A stretch of DNA of 64,000 bases from Massospora cicadina. Its lineage: Eukaryota > Entomophthoromycota > Entomophthoromycetes > Entomophthorales > Entomophthoraceae. The notes beneath the pieces are model-generated. The model did no database searches. It saw only the letters and a list, made by a program, of their open reading frames with translations, and was not told the origin of the DNA. Shown here in pieces: positions 1 through 10,876 of the stretch. The translations under genes and the position numbers were made by a program. The stretch spans positions 1-64,000 of the forward strand of contig JAKSZP010000014.1 of assembly GCA_022478985.1 (NCBI GenBank), written 5' to 3'. Numbering within the stretch: the stretch's first letter is position 1; every line of letters starts with the position of its first letter.

Positions 1-234
1 CCTGGGAAAATTAATTTGGTCCAGATTCCTTAATCCAGCATTCTGACATTTTTCTGAAGAGGGGGAAATTACTGAGTTTAATACATAGGTGCTTCTGAAG
101 ACCAAGGATTCCACTGCATTATTATCTCAAATTATAAGAGTGGGCCGTGGAGATGAGATTTTGGATGTTCAAATGATGATGAATTCTGTCAGAATGTGAA
201 GAATGATCTCATTCAAAACTTAGACAGTGTTTGG

Positions 235-1272
235 TACAAAAAGGTTTACTTGTTAAAGGGTCAGTCAGTATTTTAAAAAGGTAGTTTTTATGTACCAGAA
301 GGACCTTTAAGATTGGATTTCATGCATAAGCACCACGATGTAGGCATGGCAGGACACCCTGGAAAGAATAAAATGATCCAACTGATACAAAGAACTTACC
401 GATGGCTTGGTCTTAGAAGGGATGTTTCAAAATATGTGGCAGGATGTAAGGTCTGTGGGCGCACCAAGGTTTGTAGAGGACTTTCTGAAGGACAATTACA
501 ACCATTATCAATTGCACAAAAGCCATGGGAGTCAATATCCCTGGATTTTATAGTAGAGCTACCCCGTTCCCAATGATTCAATGCAGTGTTGGTGGTGGTA
601 GATAGATTTAATAAAATGGCTTATTTTATCCCAACTACTACCAATGTCACGGTTAAAGAGATAGCTCATCTGTTTTTGAGAAATGTAATTCTGCATCATG
701 GTACTCCCAAGGAGGTGATTTCAGGCAAAGGGCCTCAATTCAAATCAAATTTTTGGAAACAGCTCCTTGTAGACCTTGGAATCAAGAGATGTTTATCCAC
801 CGCATACCATCCGCAGACTGATGGACAGACTGAGAGAGTTCATCAGGTGCTAGAGCAGTACCTGAGATGCTATGTTAATGCAGAGAAGGACAACTGGGTT
901 GAGTTGTTGCCTATGTCCCAGTTCTGTTATAACACTCTAGATCACTCTTCAACTGGAATGTCACTATTCAAAGCTAACTATGGGTATGATGTGAACTGGG
1001 AACCTTTGCCATCTGTTGAAGCGGATAACCCCCTGGGAGGGAATTTTTACAAAGCATTCATCAAACTCATGCACTTTGCTTGGCTAATCTGAACCAAGAA
1101 GTATATACTTATAAAGAATTTGCAGATAAGAAGTGTGTGCCTGGTAAGGTGTTGGAAGTAGGTAGCCAAGTTTACCTGGATGCATGCAATATTCCTTTGG
1201 ATGTACCAAATCAGAAACTTGCCCATTGGCGCGTAGGGCCATACAAGGTCACAGAGGTTATAGGAAAGGTGG
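235..1272 (+). pseudogene. Integrase of element G (zinc-binding, core and GPY segment)
   Basis: The linker and H2C2 zinc-binding domain come first: a His pair and GHPGKNK near 320-370, then CKVC near 445. An in-frame TGA interrupts the core at 574-576, just after the first catalytic aspartate (SLDFI). The core resumes in the same frame at 577. The second catalytic aspartate, normally in an ISDRGPQF-like motif, is replaced by glycine (GGC at 724-726). The glutamate in YHPQTDGQTERVHQ is kept. A frameshift near 1080 leads to the C-terminal SH3-like part ending in RVGPYKVTEVIGK, the GPY motif of chromovirus integrases. There is also an in-frame TAA around 274. The gene is clearly dead. The next residues lie beyond the solo LTR at 2433. 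Confidence 0.9.
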
Positions 1273-2427
1273 TGTAAGTCTAGGGGAACGTCCCCTGTGT
1301 ATTGATCAGACCCTCTTCCCGTTTCTGAGTAAAAAGTCTATGAAGAGGGTGGCTGTACCCCTCATCACCCAAGGTGACCTCACCCACATGGTAGACAAGC
1401 GCAAGGTAACAGCTTTCTCTCTTCAGATCCCTCCCCCTGTGCCACACTCACCTCACCCAAACTTGTACGCCTAATTGGGGAAATTTACGCTGAAATTGCT
1501 GAAATAAAGTTAATCAGTCCAAAAATGAGTGGAAACGAGCCCAATGATTGGAGTCCACTTAGTCAAAAAGGAATGAAGATCAATTCATTGGCTGGAATAG
1601 CTGACAGTTTCAATTTGGCCAACCCTGCAATGGCCAAAATAACCCCTTCCCAAAATCATTGGGGATGATCCCCAATGTGCAGGTAGCAGCATTGGACACC
1701 ATCAACAATAGTTTGAAGCTCCCTTCTGGCAAATTGGGCGTTGCAGCCAATGCAACACTTTTGACCAAATGAACAGCCCAGTGACCGGGCATGGGCAGGC
1801 TGGGCATCCTGAACCCGTTCCCAACTAATTGGGACTTCCCCTATGTGGGGTGGCCTTGGGGAATTCCTGTTGCTTGTCAGGCTAAATGCTGTCACACCAA
1901 CCGCCGGAAATGCAGTCAAGTCTCAATTTGGGCGTTTGAGGTCAAACCAACAGCTAATCAGCCTGCTGCCAAATCCTTCAATGTCAGTTCTCAAAGAACT
2001 TATCTGCCCCCATTTCTAAATATCTGCCGGTTAGGTGAACTTGAGGTTCCAATCTTGGGTTTGTTTCCTCATCATTTGACCACTATTTAATCAGTTGCAT
2101 CGCACTGAGTAAATTTTTGGTCAATTTTTCTTTCTTAAATTTTTCATTAAAAACCCTCCCCAAAAATTTAGTTTTTTATGTTGAAAAATAAACCGCCCTT
2201 TCCACCAGCACTCACACACCCCTCAGGGTTAATGGCCGTATTTTTCTGGTATTTTATTCTGTGCCTATACAAGATTCTGGCTCACTGGTAGTTATTGGCA
2301 AAATTCCTTTCCAGTTTCATATCCATCGTACCAGCATCAGTGCCTTTGGCATTATGGTTTGCCATTCAAGTGCTCCAGAACCTAGGCTGGCAGGCCGGTC
2401 TGATTCTATCTTGCTGTTTTCCTGACA
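1273..2427 (+). repeat. Solo LTR, family S1 copy 1
   Basis: A 1155-bp block begins TGTAAGTC and ends CTGACA. It is flanked by a perfect 5-bp duplication, GGTGG at 1268-1272 and 2428-2432. It interrupts the integrase C-terminus of element G exactly between two parts that read in one frame. A second copy lies at 41725-42878. No internal coding region is attached, so this is a solo LTR. The frame starting at its second base is open for 66 codons (1274-1474). Confidence 0.93.
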
Positions 2428-2875
2428 GGTGGCTTACCGTCTTGAATTGCCTGAAGGTTGTAAAATTTACAATGTATTCCATCATTCCCTCTTGCACAAA
2501 AAAGATGGAATCTCCCTACCACACCAGTAAGTCAAAGAGCTAGCACCACCACTGATTAAAGGTACCTGTCCTGAGTATGAGGTGGAGGCTATTAAAGGGA
2601 GATGAACACATCATGGTAAAGTGCAATACCTGGTTAAATGGGCTGGATATCCTGCAGAAGAGAGCACTTGGGAGCCTGAGGGGAACTTAAATAATGCAGG
2701 CAAGCTACTAAATAAATGGAAGAAGAAGGCCTCGCAGGTAGCTTCAGCCTTGGTGGGGGATGATGTCAGGGTAAATCCTGATATTAGTGGAATTCCTGAG
2801 ATTATAGATATTGTCAGTCAGATCAATATGATATGTGATGAAGTTAGATCAAATAATTGCATATCAAATGAATGA
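2428..2875 (+). pseudogene. End of integrase plus chromodomain of element G
   Basis: Immediately after the solo LTR the frame reads VAYRLELPEG and FHHSLLHKK, the usual end of a Ty3/gypsy integrase. A TAA near 2529 and a TGA near 2602 break the frame. The chromodomain follows, with [19 protein letters not shown] near 2622-2682 and NAGKLLNKW. These are the aromatic-cage and helix elements of chromovirus chromodomains, which bind modified histone tails and guide insertion into heterochromatin. The frame stops at 2873-2875. Confidence 0.88.
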
Positions 2876-3290
2876 TTGTTGTGAAAATGTTTGATTGATT
2901 GTTTAAATTACTTCATTTGCAATAGTATTGAGTCAATTAATCGCACCAAAACAAATTTATGATGAGATTGAGACGATTCTCACTGCCTTTCAAAATCACA
3001 TGCAAGTTACAATCCCATAAGCTCCAGAGAAGAATAGTGAACTGTTTAAAATGAATTAAGCTTAGGTAAGTCCAGGAAGTTGGATGGTATATAAAACTAA
3101 GGCATTCATTTGGTTAATCTTTACGGTCAATAAAAATATTCTTATAGTGCAAACACTATTAAGTTTATTTACTAAAGTGTTATCAATACTGATATACCAT
3201 CCCAGCCTACAAGAAGCTCCCTTCCAACTTTCCCCTTTTAAAGCCATGTCTTTAAGCAACTCCCATACCAGTTTACCCACCATTCCTTAT
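2876..3290. other. AT-rich tail with no recognised gene
   Basis: Sequence downstream of the chromodomain. It contains a TATAAAA-like run near 3089 and AATAAAAA near 3128, as might be expected inside an LTR. I could not find paired LTR copies or a target duplication here. Confidence 0.3.
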
Positions 3291-5050
3291 ACCTGGACAC
3301 CTCTAGTGTCCTTGTCATACTGGGCTAAACCCCTTGGTTATGCTAACCCATGGTTAGTGTCACAGATGCGGCTAGGGAGAACTAAACTGGGCTCCCAATC
3401 AGGGTGCGCAAGCACCCAGTGGAGTGCCCAGAATGCCAGAGGCATAGCAGTCCAAGTGATTAAGAGAAGTGGAGATCTATGGGTTATGTGAGGAAAGCAA
3501 ACATTCAATAACGTACCAAAGGCCCCCAAGGCAAACCAGATGGTTGCTTTGGGGGCAACCGCGAGTCTTATGGGGCAACCCCCATAGGTGGTAGAGGCAG
3601 AGAGGACAACGACTCCTCCAGGGAGCGCGGTTGCTGGCCTTCAGAACCTGAGGGAGAGGCTTGCGCACCCGTGGAAGGCGGTACAGGGACCAGTCCATAG
3701 TTGGAAATGTGGGTGGAAGTAGGGATAACCCCATAGGAGGGGCTGGAACTGAGCTTCCCCAAACAGGGACCCGCAGAGTCCTGCTGGTGAGATGGACCTG
3801 CAGCGGTGGGGGCAGCAAACGGTGCCAAACCCATGCGCGGTGGGCCAGGGACGCCTTGAGATTGCTCTCCCTGGGGAGCAAACTTGGCGGACTCGTCATC
3901 CAAATAAATGAAATGGTCTCCATTTAATGGATGCGATGGAACAAATGGAACAGTGGGCTCGCCTTTGGGGCAGACCAGATGATCGCTTAGCAATATGCTG
4001 CCACGTGGCAGGATCAGGTGACTGGATAATCCAGTCTGCAAACATCAGGAAAAGGATCTGGGCAATGGCACATCTCATTGGATCAAATGATGGAATAATG
4101 ATATAAATCTGTGTTAACAATGGGCGGAGTCTGCGGCAAATGGGGGCAGATACACGGATTTTATCTTAAAAAGGCTAAAAAGAATGAACCAACAACGGCC
4201 CCAGTGGGGCCAGTTGCCTTTTAAATAGTTCAATAGGCATAAGGAGGAGTTGGGGGATTGGTTGTTTGGGTAATGGGGAGGGAATTTGGTTGGCTAACTA
4301 GGAGGGGGGGTGAAAGGCAGCTCCCAATTTGGCAGAAGCTAGAAAAATTTTGCAAATTTTCCCAACTTCTTGTGACCAAGCCAAATTGATGCTGCCAATC
4401 TGGGTTTTGATGACTTGACTCAGCCGATTCACATGGCTTGGGCATTCTGGATTCATCTTGGAAAGCAGGGGTCTATGGATCAGGTTTGTTGCAATTTGGG
4501 CTGATCCCACAATCAGCCTGCTCACACAATATGAATCTCCTGGAACTGCCTCAGAACGTTGGACCCAATGATCCAAGCTGTTTGCACCTGGGTTTTTGAT
4601 CCAAGCCATATTCTGATCTGGCTCCTGAACCTGGCCAACCCAAACTGGCCCCCCCAGTCCAGAATTTACCAGCCAGCCTCCAACACTGGGAATTGCAATT
4701 TTTCCAGTTTTTCCCATGGCTGTCCTGGGGAGTGGGTGGCCTCCGGACCCCCCCCCCAAGCCCCCTAACATGCACCACCTCCCTGTAGGCCCCCTCTATC
4801 AATCCTACCAGGATTTAAGAGGAGGGAATGGGGAAGCTTTGGGGAGAAAAGCTGTCACTGAGCGCTCATCTATCACGTGGGCAAGGTCACCCAACTGTGA
4901 CAGAGGGTCCATAGGAGCCTTGGGCCCCCTCTTTGACCATAAAAGGGTGCTGAGCCCTATCCAACTTCAAGGACTGGTCCCCAAGACTTACAGTTAGCTA
5001 CCCCCAACTAGGTCAGTAGTACACCAGTCCCTGACAAGCAGCCAATATGA
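3291..5050. other. Unidentified GC-richer segment
   Basis: Visibly richer in G and C than its surroundings. Open frames exist on both strands (minus 3568-4041 is Pro/Ser/Gly-rich; minus 4298-4771 is 157 codons), but none shows a family motif I recognise. One plus-strand frame near 3407-3440 reads HPVECPECQRH, a short Cys/His cluster. The segment lies between two retroelement relics, so it is probably part of an unrecognised mobile element. That is inference. Confidence 0.3.
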
Positions 5051-5055
5051 AGAGC

Positions 5056-5560
5056 AAGCTGAGTAAATGCCACTTCTTCTAAAAAGAGTTGAAATATTTG
5101 GGTTTGACATTAACTTCAATGGATTGCAGCTTCAAACACAGGAAATTGAAGTCATAGAGCGGATGGCTATCCCAAAGATCATCTGAAATATCCAAGTATT
5201 CCTTAGAATGGTTGGATATTATTGACAATTCATACAAATTTTACAAAGATTGCTGAGCCACTTTTCTATTTACTAAATGATCCAAAGAATGATTCTTATA
5301 GAATGAAGAAGCTTATGAGTTATTTGATAAGTTATGTCAGTACCTTATAGACTCTCATGTTTTGAAGTATTTAAATTTCAATCAAGAATTTATAATTTAA
5401 ATCAGTGCTTCATTGATGGCAATTGATGCTGCCCTGAGTTAAAGTGGGTGAACTCATTGGAGCATCCAGTAGCTTATGTGAACCAGACATTATTAGCAGG
5501 TCTAACTCAAGTTAAAACTGGGTCCACTGAAAATAGTCCTGATGTGTGAGGTGTTTAGAT
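5056..5560 (+). pseudogene. Decayed Ty3/gypsy reverse transcriptase C-terminus and RNase H
   Basis: Fragments in shifting frames match the RT thumb/connection of this superfamily: a KCHFF segment, an ELKYLG stretch, then IQVFLRMVGYY near 5190-5225, and an EEAYELFDKLCQYLIDSHVL segment near 5308-5355. An RNase H start-like MAIDAA follows near 5416. Numerous stops and frameshifts make it non-functional. The order and strand match element G, but the two are separated by more than 2 kb and need not be one element. Confidence 0.7.
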
Positions 5561-6022
5561 GAGACACTAGATGATACATTGGATGACAGTGAGATGTAAA
5601 GCAATCAATCCAGAGTATAAGAATGCAATATCAATGAAGATAATGAGGTCAAAGAGGAAGTGATTGACTAAGATAGTGGAGGGCATTGTTCACCCCAATA
5701 TTGTTTAATTAATGAGAGAGCATGAAATGGCAAAGATAAGAATCATCAATTCGAGTTGAAAGTAGCTGAAGTTAACATTAAAATATCAATCCATGTGATT
5801 AGGAAATTATTTCTAAATCCAATGGCAGAATTACTTCTGTTGGGGATTCAACTGCAATGCCCAAAAAAGAATCAAAGTTGAGATTTGGTGGCTCATTTTA
5901 ATATTATCATAAAAACCCTGTCAGAGATATCTGATTCTTGGATAGACCAAAAATTGACCCTTTAGAGTTATTGGCCTCCTTTGAAGGATGAGGCTAAGCA
6001 ATCCAAAGGGGCTAAACATCCC
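5561..6022. other. No recognisable gene
   Basis: AT-rich sequence between the RT/RNase H relic and the short LTR element. Short stop-riddled frames only. Confidence 0.3.
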
Positions 6023-6027
6023 ACAAG

Positions 6028-6628
6028 TGTAACGAATGGAAACACCCCAGTTCCGTCTGCCATATAATTTTTACATATTGTTTTAGTGCACTGACAAGCA
6101 ACCAAAATGGCCTAACCAAGTAGGGATAGGTTTGGGGCACTGACAAGCAGCCAAACATTCACCTCTTATTGGTGGGCTATGTAAGTCCTCTGTGTGTTTG
6201 GTCCTACCCAACCACGCAAAAGCTCTTCAAAACAAGAACACCCAAAAAAGACCACAGGTATGTAAGGTATGCAAACCCCAAAAATCCTTTTATTTTTATT
6301 CTGGATCATAAAAACCAAGGCGCCCACTGACCAGAGCTCGTCTGGGGAGAAACTGACAATGCTCCCCATGAAGGGAATTCTAGGGTCCTTGTAGAATTTC
6401 TGAAGTGAGCTTCAGAAATGGGCATGCGCTCCTTATAAGGGCAGCACATTGGGAACCTCACCCAAGCCATCAAATAGGCTCGCACAAGCCTAATTATCAG
6501 CTCAGGTAAGGCACAACCCAATGTCTGAAACAACCAAACCAAAAATGTTTTTAAAGCAATCTGTCTCAGATTCAGATTTTCTGAATCTGAGTCAGAATAT
6601 AACAAATGAGATGAACTCATCCATTACA
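6028..6628. repeat. Left LTR of the short LTR element
   Basis: 601 bp. Contains a repeated CACTGACAAGCA(A/G)CCAAA motif near 6091 and 6139 and a CTTATAAGG box near 6431. It aligns along its length with 7215-7817. Confidence 0.8.
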
Positions 6629-7214
6629 TCACCCCGTTTAGAGGAAAACCCCTCCTCAAAGAGGGGCCCCTCAGTGGAAGGCTGCCACAATGAGGGCTTC
6701 CTGAGGCGAGTTACTTTGAGCCCCAGGAAAATTTAGCCTGGATAAACTCTGAGCCCCTCAAAGAAACACAGATGGCAGGATTGAATCGCCATTGGGCTGC
6801 CAGAAATCAGCCCGCCTGGCATGAGGAGGCACGCCCAGCACGTGGCTGTGTTGCGCCCTCCTCCCAGGCCCCGTTGGTGATGGTCTTCCCATCTCAACTG
6901 GGAAGGCACTTTTGCCAAGGAAGCGTAAGAGGGGCATGTGGTCCAGCGCAGCTGGACGTCCAACCCCTTTCCAGGCAGGCCATCCAAGGGGTGAGGGAGC
7001 CCTGCTGGGACAGGACCCCCTTGATGCTACTGATCCCTGGTGAGCGGGAGGCCCCACTGGGAAATCAAACTGATGGTCACTTTAAGTCCTGGGTTGGCCA
7101 TCAGTCACCAGCTCCCACCAGTGCTGGTTCCTCACCAACTGGGACCAAGTGGCCACTGAGGTCAGTTTAAACTGGTGATCGGCAGCAAAGTGCAAAAGTT
7201 GACTTTGGAAATAA

Positions 7215-7817
7215 TGTAATGAATGGAAACACCCCAGTTCCATCTGATGTATAGTTTTATATATTGTTTTAGTGCACCAACAAGCAACCAAATATGCCTA
7301 ACTGAGTAGGGAGAGGTTTGGGGCACCAACAAGCAGCCAAACATTAACCTCTCATTGGTGGGCTATGTAAGTTCTCTGTGTGGTTGGTCCTACCCAACCA
7401 TGTGAAAGCTCTTCAAAACAGGAACACCTGAAAAAGACCACAGGTGTGCAAGGTATGCAAACCCCAAAAAATCCTTTTATTTTTATTCTGGATCATAAAA
7501 ACCAAGGCGCCTGCCGACTGAAGCTCATCTGGGGAGCAACTGACAATGCTCCCAGGAAGGGAATTCTAGGGTCCTTGTAGAATTTCCAAAGTGAGCTTCA
7601 GAAATGAGCATGCACACCTTATAAGGGCAGCGCATTGGGGACCTCACTTGAGCCATCAATTAGGCTTGCACAAGCCTAATAAATAGCTTGGGTGAGGCAC
7701 AACCCAATGTCTGAAATGACCAAACCAAAAATGTTTTTAAAGTGATCTGACTCAGATTTGGAAAATCCAAATCCAAGTCAGAATATAATGAACGAGACAA
7801 ACTCATCTGTTATAACA
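7215..7817. repeat. Right LTR of the short LTR element
   Basis: 603 bp, matching 6028-6628 with mostly point differences and a small indel near the 3' end. It ends TTATAACA. Confidence 0.8.
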
Positions 7818-8735
7818 AGAAGGTTGATCTCATTTTATGAAGAACCCTATCAGATCTGACCATCAAAAGTATATTAATAATAATCAGCAATATTGCTCCT
7901 CTATTAGAAAAGATCTTACCTCAGTTGAGGCACAAAAATCCTTACAAAGAACCACCAAATTACCCCTATAGATATCCCCCCTTTTTAACTAATAAAGGAC
8001 CACTATTTTTGTCTCATGTATCTCAATTTTGGTCCAATTATAACAAAGTTCAGTGTTCCATTTGGAATCTATTATTGCAATGGAACTAATAACTTCATTG
8101 CACTTGTTTTTATCTTTGCTAGAGCTATGAAACTAATAATTTTATAGCCTTTGTAGCACCTGAATATTGCAGTTTCTATTGAAATTACAATAATTAGTCT
8201 GGGTTGCAACTGGGTTCACCAGAAATAGGCCCAAAGAAATATGCAAAGTGCTAGTAGAATCAGGATAGGTTGAAATTGGGCACACCAAGAGTAGTTCCTA
8301 CAATAGGTCTGCACTGATTGAAAATGGAGACCTCAGCCTGAGGAAGTAAAGAAATCAAGGAATCAGTGATACCAGACTAAGATCCTTTAAACAAGAAGGG
8401 TTGTATAACCCTGACTGGGGGAGAACTGACTTTCTAGTACTAGCATTGGCACAAACAACTGACTAGACTGGCACAGCAGTGGGTCATGAGAACTTCACTC
8501 TGTGGAGGTAGCTTTGAGGAAGAAGGGAGAGGAACCACAGGCCAAAGGTTGTCATGAGCCACATTGAGTGTAGAAATGGCTGTGCTTTTCTGGAAACGTT
8601 GAAGAATTGATATTATATATATTGGTATGATATATGTCCTATGGCTGGGGGGTATGTTCAAAATACAGGCAAGTATGAGATTATAGCATAGTGAGCTTAA
8701 ATCATTAAAGATATATATTGTTTGTAGCATACTTT
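7818..8735. other. No recognisable gene
   Basis: No coding region is supported. A short tRNA-like phrase at 8473-8503 (TGGCACAGCAGTGGGTCATGAG) resembles the A-box part of the SINE-like unit at 12957. No B box follows, so I do not call an element. Confidence 0.3.
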
Positions 8736-9010
8736 GACCATTAAAATCAACTATATTTAAAAATAAATTATTGTGGATGGTTATTATTAAATTTATTATA
8801 GATCAACCAATAAAATCAGCCAAATAAATAAAATGAGGTAATATAGATAGAGATTAGAAAGTTTACCATATAATTGACCAATAAAATCAATTAAATATTA
8901 AAAACTAAATAAATTAAAAACTACCAACCCTATACCTGAAATATTGACCAATCAAATAAACTGGTTAATTATATACTTACATACTTCATAGAATATTTTC
9001 TGTCAAGTTT
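8736..9010. repeat. Degenerate AT-rich tandem repeat of about 70 bp
   Basis: The phrase GACCAATAAAATCA recurs in variant form at about 8736, 8804, 8876 and 8946, a spacing of 68-72 bp, inside very AT-rich sequence. The units are strongly diverged. Confidence 0.5.
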
Positions 9011-9373
9011 ATTGAGATTATTAAGTAGTTTAGGAGGGGAGTTTGAAATAAATATGCATATATACTAATGTTAAATAAGATGATTTCCTAAACCACCACA
9101 GCTAAACACTACCTAATTTAACATAAATCAGATAAATTTTAATTTACCAGCTATTTACCTGCTATCATACATAGTTTTAGTTATAATCCAACTATTACTT
9201 AAGTAATCTAACCATCTCAATTATTATTCCTTTATAAGTTAAATGACAAAATACAATGATAGTATCATATCATAATAATAACTAAAAATTCACGAAAGTT
9301 TTAACAACCTCCAGTTATAAGTCATTTATCATACACTTTAACTTTTTACCGTAAGGTAAAACTTGAAATCATT

Positions 9374-9425
9374 TTTATTTTCTTTTCGTTAATGTCCGTC
9401 CCCTGGTTGGCTTACCTCGAATAAA
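9374..9425 (+). mobile_element. 3'-end fragment of the 23.6-kb SINE family
   Basis: A run of about 50 bp (TAATGTCCGTCCCCTGG, then CTTACCTCGAATAAA) matches the 3' end of the SINE at 23611-23907. The body is missing or unrecognisable, so this is a truncated or very old copy. Confidence 0.65.
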
Positions 9426-9563
9426 CAGATATTTTAACTGATTTTGGCTGAGTGGTTAGTGATTAGCTGATTGGATAGGTTGAAGGATTTTGGCTGAATG
9501 GTTAGCGTTTTGGTTGATTTGATATTAGCAACTGGTTTTGACAGAATGGTCAGTAGTTATTAA

Positions 9564-9800
9564 CCCTTTCAATCATTCGACGCATATATGCGTCCAAATT
9601 TGGGGGTGATGTAAATCTAAAAACGCATGTAAGCGTCCAATTAAAATAAGATTTATATAGATTCATTTTAAAATTTATCGAATATTCGTGTTACAACAAG
9701 GACCAAAATGATTACAAAAAGAGTGAACGCCGGCTAAGAAATTCGTGCCAAATTTAAGGCCAAAAAAACGGATGATTTTTTTTGAAAATGACTGAAAGGG
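9564..9800. mobile_element. piggyBac-like MITE
   Basis: A 237-bp unit is flanked on both sides by TTAA (9560-9563 and 9801-9804), the obligatory piggyBac target. Ends are inverted: CCCTTTCAATCATT on the left and, reverse-complemented, CCCTTTCAGTCATT on the right. The left subterminal region holds a perfect 16-bp palindrome, GACGCATATATGCGTC (9579-9594), a type of subterminal repeat I associate with piggyBac-family ends. There is no transposase, so it would have moved in trans. Confidence 0.82.
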
Positions 9801-9960
9801 TTAAGTTGATTCAAAGAACTAATTGGTTTGGGCCAAGTAGTTAACGGTTTTAGTTAATTTGATAAGCTCTAATAGGTTTAACTTAATGATTGGGAATGGC
9901 TGATTCTTTAGGTTAATTGCTTTCTAAACTTATCATTGGGCATCTACCAATATAAAAACC

Positions 9961-10019
9961 AAAACGAATTAGAATTGGTTGGGACCATCTAGTACTAAAA
10001 AAAACGAATTAGAATTGGT
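9961..10019 (+). mobile_element. Tiny poly(A) retro-insertion with 19-bp duplication
   Basis: About 21 bp (TGGGACCATCTAGTACT plus A-run) is flanked by direct repeats of AAAACGAATTAGAATTGGT at 9961-9979 and 10001-10019. This is the signature of target-primed reverse transcription that copied only the last few bases of an RNA. The same end sequence with its own 16-bp duplication recurs at 37224-37281. Confidence 0.85.
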
Positions 10020-10876
10020 AATTATAACCTTTGACGCTGAGTAATTCGGCTTGTCAAAAGTAATAGGTTTTTAACTATAATGTTATTGAGTTTTCATAAA
10101 TGCCTAGATAGGAATTGTATATATGTCCCCAGTTATTTCTAAGAACCGGTTCTGCGCCAGGGCAAATTAATCAAGATATCTGCTATGCTCTAAATATCGC
10201 ACTCAATCTTCGGCGAATTTCCGGTTTCAGGACAGTATGATAAGTAAATCGGGTAGATGGAAGGGCAAAATGTAATTTGAACTAACCTGCAGTTAATCCT
10301 ATTAAGTAAACCGGCTTAGAATACTAAACTATTATGCGGCTCAGCTTAATTCATTAACCAAGTGTGGCAAGCGGATGAAACCTTTCATTATTTTTGAACT
10401 CAAAGCTATTTTGTAAATTTTCAATTAGTATTGAGTTAGTGCTTAATAGATTCATCTTTTTCCGAACATTATTGATTATGCGTTTTTTCTTGCAAATGTT
10501 AATTTAAACTTTATCCAATCAAGATGAACTTTGGTGCAAGTTTGTGTTTATATACTCTTCTTTCCACTTCACCTGTTAAACTTCCTAAAGATGCATGCTT
10601 TAACTATATCGAATTTAGCTTTGTCCCAAACTTGTAGTTTAAAAAGGATGTGCTATTTTATAGATCACGGAACTTAAATAATATTTCTTTTATTTTATTA
10701 TATGCAAACCTCCCACTTTTTTACGTCTATAATTGAAAGTTGCAACTGTTTTTTTGGTAATTTTAGAAACCTAAACTTAGCAAAAATTACAATATTAATT
10801 TTTAAATATTTCCATCAGCTTTCCCAGATATCAGACATTTCTTGTAGTTGCTGAAAGGTTTGGATTTCCTAGCAAC
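10020..10876. promoter_or_regulatory. Upstream region of bem46
   Basis: No gene is supported here. A perfect 12-bp palindrome, AGAACCGGTTCT, lies at 10142-10153, about 730 bp before the bem46 start codon, and could be a dimeric-factor site. No confident TATA box or transcription start could be assigned. Confidence 0.3.

Larger units (their letters stand above)
1..3060 (+). mobile_element. Ty3/gypsy chromovirus relic G, 3' half
   Basis: Integrase and chromodomain remnants run in order on the plus strand, so this is the 3' half of a chromovirus whose 5' part lies outside the window. The element is split by a solo LTR at 1273-2427. When that insert is removed, the integrase C-terminus reads on directly. 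No clear 3' LTR is visible after the chromodomain, so the right edge is approximate. Confidence 0.85.
6028..7817. mobile_element. Short non-autonomous LTR element (TRIM/LARD-like)
   Basis: Two direct repeats of about 600 bp (6028-6628 and 7215-7817) enclose 586 bp with no retrotransposon protein. Both repeats start TGTAA and end in CA. Flanks are ACAAG (6023-6027) and AGAAG (7818-7822), a target duplication with one mismatch. The interior has an unremarkable 132-codon frame and a GAGG/CCTC-rich palindromic start near 6641-6675. An element of this form must borrow proteins from an autonomous relative. I see none with these LTRs in the window. Confidence 0.78.

Noticed and set aside
6772..7170. 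132-codon frame inside the short LTR element as a gene
   Set aside because: No domain, composition reflects GC-rich DNA, overlapping frames of similar length exist on the other strand.
10525..10635. Short upstream frame (MNFGASLCLYTLL...) as first exon of bem46
   Set aside because: The exon at 10877 gives a complete anchor and correct family length; the upstream frame has no splice connection that I can see.
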